The translations under genes were made by a program, and so were the position numbers. From contig CADCIB010000001.1 of the NCBI GenBank assembly GCA_902801375.1, positions 1-64,000 on the forward strand: a stretch of DNA of 64,000 bases, in the 5' to 3' direction. Under the pieces are notes generated by a model. The model was not told where the DNA came from. It did not search any database and worked only from the letters and a program-made list of their open reading frames with translations. The stretch's first letter is position 1; every line of letters begins with the position of its first letter. Below, one piece after another: positions 26,277 through 34,946 of this stretch. This DNA is from an uncultured Prevotellaceae bacterium (lineage in GTDB: Bacteria > Bacteroidota > Bacteroidia > Bacteroidales > Bacteroidaceae).

Positions 26277-27305
26277 ATGGAGTTTACAGCCAAGCAAATT
26301 GCTGATTTCGTGAATGGTACGGTAGAGGGAAACGCCGATGAGCGTGTTTCTTCATTTGCCAAGATTGAAGAAGGACGACCAGGTGCCATCTCTTTTCTGT
26401 CAAACCCTAAATATACCCATTATCTTTACGACACAAAGTCATCGGTGGTCTTGGTGAACAAAGACCTCCAATTGGAGCAAGAAGTCAAGGCCACGCTCAT
26501 CCGTGTGGACAATGCCTACGAAAGTGTGGCACGCCTGTTGCAGTTGTACGAGAGCATGAAGCCTCGCAAGCAGGGCATCCACCCACAAGCATGCATTGCC
26601 GAATCGGCTCAAGTGGCCGACGATTGCTACATAGGCGCTTTTGCCTATATTGGCGAGAATGTCGTTGTGGGTAAGGGTACGCAGATCTATCCTCATACCG
26701 TCGTTGAAGACAATGCGTCTATCGGCGAGGGCTGTATCCTCTACCCCAACGTAAGTATCTATCACGATTGCCGCATCGGCAACCGTGTGATCATCCACTC
26801 AGGAGCCGTTATCGGTGCCGATGGATTCGGCTTTGCTCCCAATGAGCAGGGCTACGACAAGATTCCTCAGATTGGCAACGTGGTGATTGAGGACGATGTG
26901 GAAATCGGAGCCAACACTTGTGTAGACCGTTCCACGATGGGTAGTACCATCGTACACAAGGGAGCAAAGCTCGACAATCTGGTGCAGATAGCCCACAACG
27001 TGGAAGTCGGTGAGAGCACCGTGATGTCTGCCCAGGTGGGCATTGCTGGTAGCACGAAGGTGGGCTCGTGGTGTATGTTCGGCGGTCAGGCAGGCTTTGC
27101 CGGCCACATCACCGTTGGCGACCGTACCTTTGTGGGAGCGCAATGTGGTGTGAACAGTAGCCTGAAAGGCCATGAGAGCGTCATCGGCAGTCCGGCCATG
27201 GAGCCGAAGGGCTTTTTCCGCTCATCGGTAGTCTTCAAGAAACTGCCCGACATGTATCGCGACATTGAAGTTTTGAAGAAAGAAATGGAAAAGATGAAGT
27301 CGTGA
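26277..27305 (+). CDS. lpxD: UDP-3-O-acylglucosamine N-acyltransferase
   Basis: 342 aa from ATG 26277 ([11 protein letters not shown], where the family begins); an in-frame ATG at 26220 would add 19 residues with no resemblance and is also downstream of the promoter, so it stays possible. N-terminal uridine-binding domain (about 1-100; [11 protein letters not shown]), then left-handed beta-helix hexapeptide repeats (about 105-305) with the catalytic His in AHNVEVGE (about 240), then a C-terminal helix. It adds the N-linked acyl chain in lipid A synthesis. Co-transcribed with lpxC/fabZ, 41 nt downstream. Confidence 0.94.
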   Translation: MEFTAKQIADFVNGTVEGNADERVSSFAKIEEGRPGAISFLSNPKYTHYLYDTKSSVVLVNKDLQLEQEVKATLIRVDNAYESVARLLQLYESMKPRKQGIHPQACIAESAQVADDCYIGAFAYIGENVVVGKGTQIYPHTVVEDNASIGEGCILYPNVSIYHDCRIGNRVIIHSGAVIGADGFGFAPNEQGYDKIPQIGNVVIEDDVEIGANTCVDRSTMGSTIVHKGAKLDNLVQIAHNVEVGESTVMSAQVGIAGSTKVGSWCMFGGQAGFAGHITVGDRTFVGAQCGVNSSLKGHESVIGSPAMEPKGFFRSSVVFKKLPDMYRDIEVLKKEMEKMKS

Positions 27306-27346
27306 TAACGACAAAGGACTAAACGAAACAACAAATAATCAAGATA

Positions 27347-28732
27347 ATGCTGAAACAGAAGACATTAAAAGGCAGTTTCTCCCTGTTTGGGAAAGGCCTT
27401 CACACAGGCTTGAGCCTGACCGTGACATTCAATCCTGCTGACGAGAATACCGGTTACCGCATCCAGCGTATTGACCTGGAAGGAGAACCCGTGGTCGACG
27501 CTATTGCCGAGAATGTGGTAGACACCCGTCGTGGCACGGTGCTGGGAAAGGGCGACATGCGCGTTTCCACCGTTGAGCACGGCCTTGCAGCTCTCTATGC
27601 TTTGGGCATCGACAACTGCCTGATACAGGTGAACGGTCCCGAGTTCCCCATTCTTGATGGTTCCGCCGCCATGTATGTGCAGAAGATTCAGGAGATAGGC
27701 ATCGAAGAGCAGAATGCCCCGAAAGACTTTTATGCCATCCGTCGGAAGATGGAGATCAAGGACGAGGAGAGCGGTTCGTGCATCACCATCCTCCCCGATG
27801 AGGAATTCTCGATCACGGCCATGTGCTCGTTTGAGTCGAAGTTCATCAACAGCCAGTTTGCCACACTCGATAGCATCGACAAGTTTGCTACCGACATTGC
27901 TCCTGCCCGCACTTTTGTATTCGTGCGCGACATCATGCCGCTGCTCGATGCCAACCTCATCAAGGGTGGCGACTTGGACAATGCCATCGTTATCTACGAG
28001 CGTGAGGTGACTCAGGACAAGCTCGACCAGTTGGCAGACCTGCTGAAGGTGCCTCACATGGATGCCACGAAGATAGGCTATATCCAGCACAAGCCATTGA
28101 TGTGGGAGAACGAATGTACGCGCCACAAACTGCTCGATATCATCGGCGATATGGCCCTCATCGGCAAGCCCATCAAGGGTCGCATCGTGGCCACCCGTCC
28201 GGGGCATACCGTGAACAACAAGTTCGCACGCCTGATGCGCAAGGAGATACGTAAGCACGAAGTGCAGGCACCCTTCTACGATCCTAACGAAGAACCTGTG
28301 ATGGACGTCAACCGCATTCGCGAACTTCTCCCCCACCGCTATCCTATGCAGCTTGTTGACAAAGTCATTTCTCTGGGTCCCACCACCATCGTGGGTGTGA
28401 AGAACATCACGGCCAATGAGGAATTCTTCATGGGGCACTTCCCCCAAGAACCCGTGATGCCTGGTGTGCTTCAGATAGAGGCAATGGCGCAATGTGGAGG
28501 TCTCTTAGTGCTCAACACGGTAGAAGAGCCCGAGCGCTGGAGCACCTATTTCATGAAGATTACCGACGTGAAGTTCCGCCGCAAGGTGGTGCCTGGCGAC
28601 ACTCTCATCTTCAAGGTAGAGCTGTTGGCCCCTGTCCGTCATGGAATCTCGTCGATGAAGGGCTACATGTTCGTGGGCGACTCGCTAGTGTCAGAAGCTA
28701 CCTTCACCGCACAGATTGTGAAGAACAAATAA
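27347..28732 (+). CDS. lpxC/fabZ: Bifunctional LpxC deacetylase / FabZ dehydratase
   Basis: 461 aa fusion typical of Bacteroidetes. LpxC part (about 1-305): zinc ligands and catalytic residues in STVEHGLAALYAL (about 74-86) and HKLLDIIGDMAL (about 262-273), removing acetate from UDP-3-O-acyl-GlcNAc. FabZ part (about 320-461): catalytic His in LLPHRYPMQLVD and GHFPQEPVMPGVLQIEAMAQ, a hotdog-fold 3-hydroxyacyl-ACP dehydratase. The linkage joins fatty-acid and lipid A synthesis. A terminator follows directly, and lpxA, which is next in Bacteroides, is not here. Confidence 0.97.
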   Translation: MLKQKTLKGSFSLFGKGLHTGLSLTVTFNPADENTGYRIQRIDLEGEPVVDAIAENVVDTRRGTVLGKGDMRVSTVEHGLAALYALGIDNCLIQVNGPEFPILDGSAAMYVQKIQEIGIEEQNAPKDFYAIRRKMEIKDEESGSCITILPDEEFSITAMCSFESKFINSQFATLDSIDKFATDIAPARTFVFVRDIMPLLDANLIKGGDLDNAIVIYEREVTQDKLDQLADLLKVPHMDATKIGYIQHKPLMWENECTRHKLLDIIGDMALIGKPIKGRIVATRPGHTVNNKFARLMRKEIRKHEVQAPFYDPNEEPVMDVNRIRELLPHRYPMQLVDKVISLGPTTIVGVKNITANEEFFMGHFPQEPVMPGVLQIEAMAQCGGLLVLNTVEEPERWSTYFMKITDVKFRRKVVPGDTLIFKVELLAPVRHGISSMKGYMFVGDSLVSEATFTAQIVKNK

Positions 28733-28748
28733 GTTTCAATCTCCCCAT

Positions 28749-28786
28749 AAAGGCTGTGTCATGATGATTGGCACAGCCTTTTTCTT
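28749..28786 (+). terminator. Rho-independent terminator after lpxC/fabZ
   Basis: Arms AAAGGCTGTG (28749-28758) and CACAGCCTTT (28772-28781), loop of 13, then TTTCTTTT. Confidence 0.9.
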
Positions 28787-28864
28787 TTCACAACTAATAA
28801 CATTGGAAACACAATATTTCTCATGAAAACGCGTTAATTGATTGTAACGTTTAATGAAAAAGAA

Positions 28865-29470
28865 ATGAAGAAAAGCGTATTATTTGTTGTGATGTGCTTG
28901 GCCATCAGCACAAAGGGTCTGGCACAATGGAATTTCGGTGTGAAGGCAGGCGTCAACTACAGCACTCAACATTCGCCCGTTAGCAGCGTATTTGATGGCA
29001 GTCATCGATGGGGTCCTCAGGTTGGTGTGATGACGTCATACACATTGAGCAGTAGCTTCGAATTGCAAGGCGAGCTGCTCTATGCGCGTCGCGGTTTCAA
29101 GACAGACGTCTATGTTGACATGAACGACAGCAAAGCCCATGACTGGAATTTCAGTTTCCACTACCTCAATCTGCCCGTTCTGGCGAAGTATCATCCCTTT
29201 GGCAAAATAGCCTATATAGAGGCTGGGCCGCAATTGGGCTATCTCATAGATAGCAGCAACAAAGTGAAGGGAGTTGACCTTGGCGACGAAGCTGGGCTGA
29301 AACCCGAGTACAACAAGATAGACTTTGGCTTTGTGGGTGGTATAGGTGCCGATTTAGGAGATCATTTCAATGTAGACGTTCGCTATTATCATGGACTTAC
29401 CCATACGCAGAAGGACTATGACAAGGGCGAGAACCGCAGTTTGGAACTAAGTGTAGGGTATTGGTTTTGA
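28865..29470 (+). CDS. Outer-membrane beta-barrel protein
   Basis: 201 aa from ATG 28865 with a signal peptide (about 1-20, ending KGLAQ). The rest has alternating strands with GVKAGVNYS at the start and LELSVGYWF at the end; a final aromatic residue is typical of outer-membrane barrels. It resembles the PorT/OmpA-barrel (outer membrane beta-barrel) family of Bacteroidetes. The frame extends up to a TTG at 28838, rejected because the signal peptide starts at 28865. Function unknown. Followed by the patatin gene after 23 nt, so likely one transcript. Confidence 0.75.
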   Translation: MKKSVLFVVMCLAISTKGLAQWNFGVKAGVNYSTQHSPVSSVFDGSHRWGPQVGVMTSYTLSSSFELQGELLYARRGFKTDVYVDMNDSKAHDWNFSFHYLNLPVLAKYHPFGKIAYIEAGPQLGYLIDSSNKVKGVDLGDEAGLKPEYNKIDFGFVGGIGADLGDHFNVDVRYYHGLTHTQKDYDKGENRSLELSVGYWF

Positions 29471-29493
29471 AACACCTTACGTATTGAGGTTTT

Positions 29494-30345
29494 ATGAAAA
29501 CTGGTTTGGTTTTGGAAGGCGGAGCCCTGCGCGGTTTGTTTTCAGCGGGTGTGATGGACGTGCTGATGGAGTACGGCATCTCGTTTGACGGCATTATCGG
29601 CGTATCGGCAGGAGCAGCTTTTGGATGCAACTACAAGTCGCACCAACCAGGTCGTGCCCTCAGATATAATAAAAGGTTCGCGCGCGAATGGCGCTATTGC
29701 AGCTTGAGGTCATTGCTTTTGACAGGCGATTTGTTTGGTGCAGAGTTCGCTTATCATACCGTACCGAATCAATACGATGTATTTGACAATGCGACCTTTG
29801 AGCAAGACCCAACGGAGTATTATGTTGTATGCAGCGATGTGGTGGCAGGAAAACCTGTTTACAAGCGCTGCATAGAGGGAGGCGACGCCACCTACGACTG
29901 GATTCGTGCATCTGCTTCGATGCCTGTCTGTTCGCGTGTTGTGGAGCTGGAGGGTATGAAACTTCTCGATGGAGGAATGACTGACAGCATCCCTTTGGCT
30001 TTCTTCCAGCAGAAAGGTTTCGAGCGAAATGTCATTATCCTTACTCAACCGGAAAGCTACGAAAAACATCCTAACCGCCTGATGCCACTTATCCGCATGG
30101 CATTGTTCCGCTATCCCGCTATCGTCCGGGCAATGAAAGAGCGACATGAGATGTACAATGCCCAGTTGGAATACGTCAGACAGCAGGAACAGCAAGGCCG
30201 TGTTTTTGTCGTTCGCCCCCCTGCCCCACTTCCTATTGGCCACATCTCGCACAATCCGGAGGAGATGCAGCGCGTGTATGACATTGGGTGTGAAACGGCT
30301 CGCAGCTGTATCAACGATATCTTGGGATTTCTCAGTGCTTTATGA
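29494..30345 (+). CDS. Patatin-like phospholipase
   Basis: 283 aa. Catalytic Ser in GVSAG (about 36-40; G-x-S-x-G) and Asp in DGGMTDSIP (about 159-167), with the oxyanion loop LEGGALRGLFSAG near the N-terminus. No signal peptide, so probably cytoplasmic or membrane-associated. Similar to bacterial YjjU-type patatins. Substrate not shown by the sequence. Confidence 0.9.
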   Translation: MKTGLVLEGGALRGLFSAGVMDVLMEYGISFDGIIGVSAGAAFGCNYKSHQPGRALRYNKRFAREWRYCSLRSLLLTGDLFGAEFAYHTVPNQYDVFDNATFEQDPTEYYVVCSDVVAGKPVYKRCIEGGDATYDWIRASASMPVCSRVVELEGMKLLDGGMTDSIPLAFFQQKGFERNVIILTQPESYEKHPNRLMPLIRMALFRYPAIVRAMKERHEMYNAQLEYVRQQEQQGRVFVVRPPAPLPIGHISHNPEEMQRVYDIGCETARSCINDILGFLSAL

Positions 30346-30353
30346 ACACGACG

Positions 30354-30391
30354 AAGGGGCGCATCTCTATTCTGATGCACCCCTTCTTTTA
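30354..30391 (+). terminator. Terminator after patatin gene
   Basis: Arms AAGGGGCGCATC (30354-30365) and GATGCACCCCTT (30374-30385) with one mismatch, then CTTTTAT. It separates the plus-strand unit from the minus-strand cluster that ends at 30455. Confidence 0.75.
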
Positions 30392-30454
30392 TAGTAGCAA
30401 GGAAAAGACTATTGTCCTTCCTCTTTTGGAGTCACGATGAAAAGCAATCCACCG

Positions 30455-30646
30455 TTAAGGGTTGTTTTCCTCTTCATCAGTCTCTTCATCTTTCCAAATG
30501 CTGTAGCCGTGCCAATTAGAAGCGGCGGTACCATCGTACGTCTCATCCTCATTAACGGTAACGACGATGGAGCTACCGTCCAGCGTATAGTCGGTTGTCG
30601 TCATGCGGATACTCCGTACAAACGGACTTTGATATTCTCTTTTCAT
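30455..30646 (-). CDS. Small acidic protein downstream of a T9SS giant (second copy)
   Basis: 63 aa from ATG 30646 (MKREYQSPF), the start that lines up with the protein at 4330-4530; an upstream in-frame codon at 30664 would add six residues. It shares with that protein the MK(K/R)xYx(T/S)P beginning, a middle with acidic and Gly/Thr residues, and the end GYSIWKDEETDEEENN (there GYNVWEDEDDEEDL). It starts 28 nt after the stop of a 1333-aa T9SS cargo, so it is translated from the same message. Function unknown. A plus-strand frame over the same bases is a shadow. Confidence 0.65.
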   Translation of the reverse strand: MKREYQSPFVRSIRMTTTDYTLDGSSIVVTVNEDETYDGTAASNWHGYSIWKDEETDEEENNP

Positions 30647-30674
30647 ACTCAATGAAGTAATCATAAATGATTCA

Positions 30675-33600
30675 TTAACGAATAATCACACGCTTGCCAT
30701 TGATGATATAAATGCCCTCCTTCATGTTGAACATCTTCTCACCTGCTGACTTCACCAGTTTGCCGTCGATGCTGTAAATATTGAAAAGTGCATTCAGCAT
30801 TTCATCACTTACTCCGTTGATGCCTGTAGCCTCTCCATCGCCGAACACCACGTTGATCTTCGTGGCCGACGGGAGGGTCAAATAAGCACGGAAAGGACGG
30901 ATGGAAGCACCAGCCGACTTCACGAATGCCACATCGCTCTGCTCAGTCACACCACCAGGAACCACATAAATGTTCTCCGACTCAGCGGGTTGCAAAGCTT
31001 TGTAGTTTCCAATGAATGAAGCAACATCCGAAGATTCTTCTTGTGCATTCCAATCGATGCTTACTACACCTGCACCGGGAATAGTGATGCCACCAGTGCC
31101 AGAATAAACCAGATAGGGCTTGTTGGCCTCGATGCTTGCGACTTCGGTGAAGGTCAGCGTCACACCGTCGCTGTTGCTCGAAGCATTAAGCTCGTAGAAC
31201 TTCGTGCCATTAATGCCATCAGGTATCTGGGTATAGCTGAACGGAACGGTCATCGTCACATAGTAACCAGCGCGGTCGAAGAGCCGCTGGAAGAACGGAT
31301 TGGTCACTGTGATGGGAGCTATTGCAGTGTTGATGTCGAAGGGCTTGTTGGCATTGGGCTCTTCCTGAAGGAAGAAAGCGAAACCATTATAAGCATCGCC
31401 GTCTTTCACCACCTCGTTGCGATTGACTGTTCCTGGAACAGCCGTTACGAAGAGGCAATATGGATTGGCTGTCTTGCCGATGACATCGAGTGTTCCTTCG
31501 TGCACCACCTCTGTCAGGTCGTAAGAGTTGGCCTGCTTCACAGCATCGATGGCGGCAAACTCGTCGTCGCTCCATGTACCGGTCAGTTTCACCAGTCCGT
31601 TTTCATCAGCCTCGCCTGCGGTGAGTGCATCACTTGCGGCAGCAGTCACGACGATGGCCAGCGTGCTGCTGATTTCCGTATTGTCCTTCAGCGTAACGGT
31701 GATCATGACATCTCCCTCGGCGACACCTGTCACGACACCATTCTCGTCAACGGTAGCGATAGCATCGTCGCTGCTGACGAAGGTCACCTGTGAGGCAGCC
31801 ACAACATTGTCGTCCTGATCTTTCACGCTGAGTTGCAATGTCTTGCCAACCTGAACCTCATTCTCGTCGGCTACGACGGCGATGGCAGTAATCTCAGCGG
31901 TAGAGCCACCCTTCTCAATCCATTCGAGCGTAACCATTCCGAAGTTCACTTCGCCCGGTATCATCACATACAGCGGTGTGTAGAGCTGGGGATCTTCGGT
32001 CGACGTAGCATTTATCGTAATGGTCTTACCATCGGCGCTGATAGTCATATTGGTGCGAATATCGGCTGCCTCATTGCCATTGATATGCCAGAACGAGCCG
32101 CCAAGTCCGGTCATTGTCTCCTCAGAAGTGATAATCAGCTCATAGTTGTTAGTTCCCGTGTAGTGATAAGGATAGAGCGTAACAGAGTGGTCGCCGCTTG
32201 TCAGCACCGTGCCTTCGGTTGGATCAACAGGACCTGCACTGCCAGACTTCCAGAAGAAGATGTTGTCAACATAAACAACCTCGCTGCCAGTACCTTTGTC
32301 TAATTTTAGTTGGAAAGCTTCGGCAGAAGTGAAGTCGATTTCAAACTGACTGAGCGGAATGTCAATACTATTCCACTGTCTCACGTTGAGAGTGCCCAGG
32401 CTCTGGGAGTTCTCAATCGGTCCAGGAAGGATGGGCGTTATACCGAGGTTCATTGCCTGCATAGGCAAGACATCGATGTGGATATACTCCATTTCGGAGA
32501 GGTCGAGTGTGGTATTAAACTCGAAACCTAAATAATTGTAGTTTGAAAGCATCATGAGATCGTCGCCTCCAACACTCAGAGTGCTGATAGCAGTCGACTG
32601 TCCCCACGAACCGATATTATAGGTAGTAGCTGGTGAGTAAGCGTTGCTGTAGAGCGAAAGCACATTGTCTGCCTCCTTGTCGGGTGTGGGGGCAGCGGTC
32701 AGCGTGAACTCCGGCTCACCTCCGTCCTCACCGATAAGATATACATTGCCCACATAGAACGTCAAAGTTCCATCGCCATTCTCAAAGCCATCGGTAGCAC
32801 CGACAGCAGCCTTGTTGGCAACCTTGCTGACATACTTAATCTGATAGAATTTCGACATGGTCACACCGTCGGCAATGATATCTGCCACAGGTATCTCGAG
32901 TGCGTTCCATTCGCCGCCGGTGACGTCGAACTGGTAGCCCTTTTCCGGCTGGTTGCCCGCACCTTCAACATTTGCGTTGATAGGAACAATGGCCAACGTA
33001 GAGCTCTTGAACGGATAGACATCGAGATGCAAAGTAGTCATCGAAGAGGCATCAATCGCATCGAACTGCGAACCAAACCAATGGAAGTTGCTAATGCTAT
33101 AAGCCTCCTTGCCATTGATGGTCACAGTAGAGCCGTTACCACCACCCCAATCGTAGAAGCCATATCCAGAAGTATTGCCAAGGGCAGCACCATAGATCGA
33201 CTTCACATTCGTAGCTGTAGGCACGGGAATGTCGGCCATCGTCTTTGTCGTTGCCTGAACAGTCTGCGGTTCTGAAGAATTCTTACTATCCTGAGCAACA
33301 ACAGAGAACGTATAGGTAGTGCCCTGCTCAAGTCCTGTAATCTCGAAAGTGATCTCCTCGCCAGAATTACCTGTGGTGGTATACTCCTGACTATTGGCCA
33401 CATTGGTGATAACATAGTGGATGGTGGAAGCCGTTTCATCGGTAGCTTTGAGTCGAAGTGCCACGCTGGCAGGCGAAGTCTCAGCCACTTCAACAGTGTT
33501 GAGCACGGGAGCAACGGTATCTTCAAGGTCTCCAGTCTTCACGCCATAGGCAGCCATCTCATAAATAGAAACGCCCCATTGAGTGGCTGGAGCTGTGCAG

Positions 33601-34676
33601 TCGAACTTCACAAATCTCACGTTGGTATTGTTGGATGCACCATAGAAATAGTGACGCACATCACCTTGCATGCCAGCCTCATCGGTAATAGTGTAAGCTG
33701 TGTTCCATGTTTCGCCATCAGCGGAGAATTGGATGGTGTAGTCTTTACCTACAGCTTGTTCCTGTTTCAGGTCTACGAGGTTGATGGTATAGTAAGCTTC
33801 CAAGTCGACATATACCCAAGTGTGGTTGTCGGCAGGCTGTCCGAGACCACCTCGGTCGCCCCAGTTGCCATTGAAGAAGAGGTCGACATTGCTTGCCTCG
33901 GGGTTGGCAACACCAGTTTTGCCGAGCAGGAGGTTGTCACCCTCGTAGGCAAAGATGGTGGCAGTGGCCGTCATTCCATCGAGAGTGGCGGTGACGGTAC
34001 CTTCGCCTGCCACAGACGGAGTATAGTTGCCGTTAGCATCGACCGTTCCATTGGTAGCGGAATAGGCAATTCCATCCAAAGGATAGTCTACATTGTTTTG
34101 GTCAAGCGCCTTAGGAGTGAGCTTGATGGAAGCCCCTACTTTGCATGCGCTCTTCGAAGCATTGGCCTTGTCAGCATCTGCAGGCGAGAGAGAGAAAGAA
34201 GTCAAGGTCTGGGATGTAACATTAAACACCTCAAACTCCCAGAAACTGTAGCCCCACTGCGTGCCACGTTCTGTTCCATAGAACTGCACATAGCGTGCTG
34301 TGACAGGCGTGTTGAGATTGAAGGTTTGCGTGTAGGGGAATCCAGCCAATTCTTGTCCTTCAACAACAACGATGTCAGAGCCATCGGTCAGATAACCGTC
34401 TTCGCCGACAGTATTTCCGGCTTTGATGACGAACGTCTTACCGTAAGCGCCTTCCCAAACAATCACAATACGGTTGAACTCTTGAGCAGAACCCAAGTCA
34501 ACTTGCCACGTCTGAGGGTCGTTTGAGGTCGACTCCCATCGTGATTCAGTGTTTCCATCATTGCCACCAGCGGCATTACCCGAAGTGGCAATGGAAGGCT
34601 GTCCTTCTGCCAAGTTTTGGCCGAAGGCTGTAATTGCCGCCATAAAGGCGAACAACAAGAAAACTGTTTTTTTCAT
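30675..34676 (-). CDS. Secreted multidomain glycan-binding protein with T9SS sorting domain
   Basis: 1333 aa. Signal peptide MKKTVFLLFAFMAAITAFGQ; ATG 34676 chosen because the longer frame has no signal and crosses a repeat array. Domains, approximate: F5/8 type C/CBM32-like (22-155), Ig-like (157-245), second F5/8 type C-like (247-385), FN3 (388-478), two tandem CBM-like modules (487-655, 668-810; both with GF-aromatic patterns and YVDNIFFWK or YVGNVYLIG endings), a beta domain (820-920), BIG2-type Ig domain (924-1005), an unassigned part, and a T9SS sorting domain (IYSIDGKLV, EGIYIINGKRVIIR). No catalytic domain recognised. It follows the GH128-like gene and precedes a small acidic gene. 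A surface glycan capture role is inferred. Confidence 0.75.
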   Translation of the reverse strand: MKKTVFLLFAFMAAITAFGQNLAEGQPSIATSGNAAGGNDGNTESRWESTSNDPQTWQVDLGSAQEFNRIVIVWEGAYGKTFVIKAGNTVGEDGYLTDGSDIVVVEGQELAGFPYTQTFNLNTPVTARYVQFYGTERGTQWGYSFWEFEVFNVTSQTLTSFSLSPADADKANASKSACKVGASIKLTPKALDQNNVDYPLDGIAYSATNGTVDANGNYTPSVAGEGTVTATLDGMTATATIFAYEGDNLLLGKTGVANPEASNVDLFFNGNWGDRGGLGQPADNHTWVYVDLEAYYTINLVDLKQEQAVGKDYTIQFSADGETWNTAYTITDEAGMQGDVRHYFYGASNNTNVRFVKFDCTAPATQWGVSIYEMAAYGVKTGDLEDTVAPVLNTVEVAETSPASVALRLKATDETASTIHYVITNVANSQEYTTTGNSGEEITFEITGLEQGTTYTFSVVAQDSKNSSEPQTVQATTKTMADIPVPTATNVKSIYGAALGNTSGYGFYDWGGGNGSTVTINGKEAYSISNFHWFGSQFDAIDASSMTTLHLDVYPFKSSTLAIVPINANVEGAGNQPEKGYQFDVTGGEWNALEIPVADIIADGVTMSKFYQIKYVSKVANKAAVGATDGFENGDGTLTFYVGNVYLIGEDGGEPEFTLTAAPTPDKEADNVLSLYSNAYSPATTYNIGSWGQSTAISTLSVGGDDLMMLSNYNYLGFEFNTTLDLSEMEYIHIDVLPMQAMNLGITPILPGPIENSQSLGTLNVRQWNSIDIPLSQFEIDFTSAEAFQLKLDKGTGSEVVYVDNIFFWKSGSAGPVDPTEGTVLTSGDHSVTLYPYHYTGTNNYELIITSEETMTGLGGSFWHINGNEAADIRTNMTISADGKTITINATSTEDPQLYTPLYVMIPGEVNFGMVTLEWIEKGGSTAEITAIAVVADENEVQVGKTLQLSVKDQDDNVVAASQVTFVSSDDAIATVDENGVVTGVAEGDVMITVTLKDNTEISSTLAIVVTAAASDALTAGEADENGLVKLTGTWSDDEFAAIDAVKQANSYDLTEVVHEGTLDVIGKTANPYCLFVTAVPGTVNRNEVVKDGDAYNGFAFFLQEEPNANKPFDINTAIAPITVTNPFFQRLFDRAGYYVTMTVPFSYTQIPDGINGTKFYELNASSNSDGVTLTFTEVASIEANKPYLVYSGTGGITIPGAGVVSIDWNAQEESSDVASFIGNYKALQPAESENIYVVPGGVTEQSDVAFVKSAGASIRPFRAYLTLPSATKINVVFGDGEATGINGVSDEMLNALFNIYSIDGKLVKSAGEKMFNMKEGIYIINGKRVIIR

Positions 34677-34740
34677 TGTCAGTTGTTTTTGATTAGTTAA
34701 TAATATAGGATTTATAATATAATTCTTGATGTTTGGTGAT

Positions 34741-34922
34741 GGCGCCGACAGCATCTGCTGCTTGGAGTTGTTGCCTCTACAACATGTTTTCAATGTAGAT
34801 ACAGTTCTTTTCCGATATAGAAAAAACTCTTTTCTGATATAGAAAACGTTTTTTTCCATTATAGAAAACGATTGTTTCCGATATAAAAACAGTTTGTATA
34901 CGACATGGATACTGTCGGTGCC
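34741..34922. repeat. Inverted repeat flanking the 22-bp array
   Basis: GGCGCCGACAGCAT (34741-34754) and ATACTGTCGGTGCC (34909-34922) are inverted copies of each other at 12 of 14 positions. They enclose the repeat array and lie between the two secreted genes. Confidence 0.5.
34785..34910. repeat. 22-bp-period tandem array upstream of T9SS giant
   Basis: GATATAG-type cores recur at 34792 (AATGTAG), 34814, 34836, 34858 (ATTATAG), 34880 (GATATAA) and 34902 (GACATGG), each exactly 22 bp apart. The best units read TTTTCCGATATAGAAAA, with TTTTC and GAAAA as inverted halves. Outer units decay. The array lies 110-230 bp upstream of the ATG at 34676. Two helical turns per unit would put binding sites on one face of the DNA. 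Confidence 0.8.
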
Positions 34923-34946
34923 AGCATTTGGACTTTATTTAGAGTT

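Noticed and set aside
27365-28492. Minus-strand frame of 375 codons over lpxC/fabZ
   Set aside because: Antisense of a strongly conserved gene; rich in His and Val as expected for a shadow.
30437-30655. Plus-strand frame over the small acidic gene
   Set aside because: The minus-strand frame matches the protein at 4330-4530 and follows its operon; the plus frame has no such support despite a hydrophobic start.
33417-34526. Plus-strand frame of 369 codons over the T9SS giant
   Set aside because: Antisense of F5/8-type domains that are clear on the minus strand.
34785-34910. CRISPR array at the 22-bp repeats
   Set aside because: Units abut with no spacers of separate sequence, the repeats decay at both ends, and no cas genes are near.
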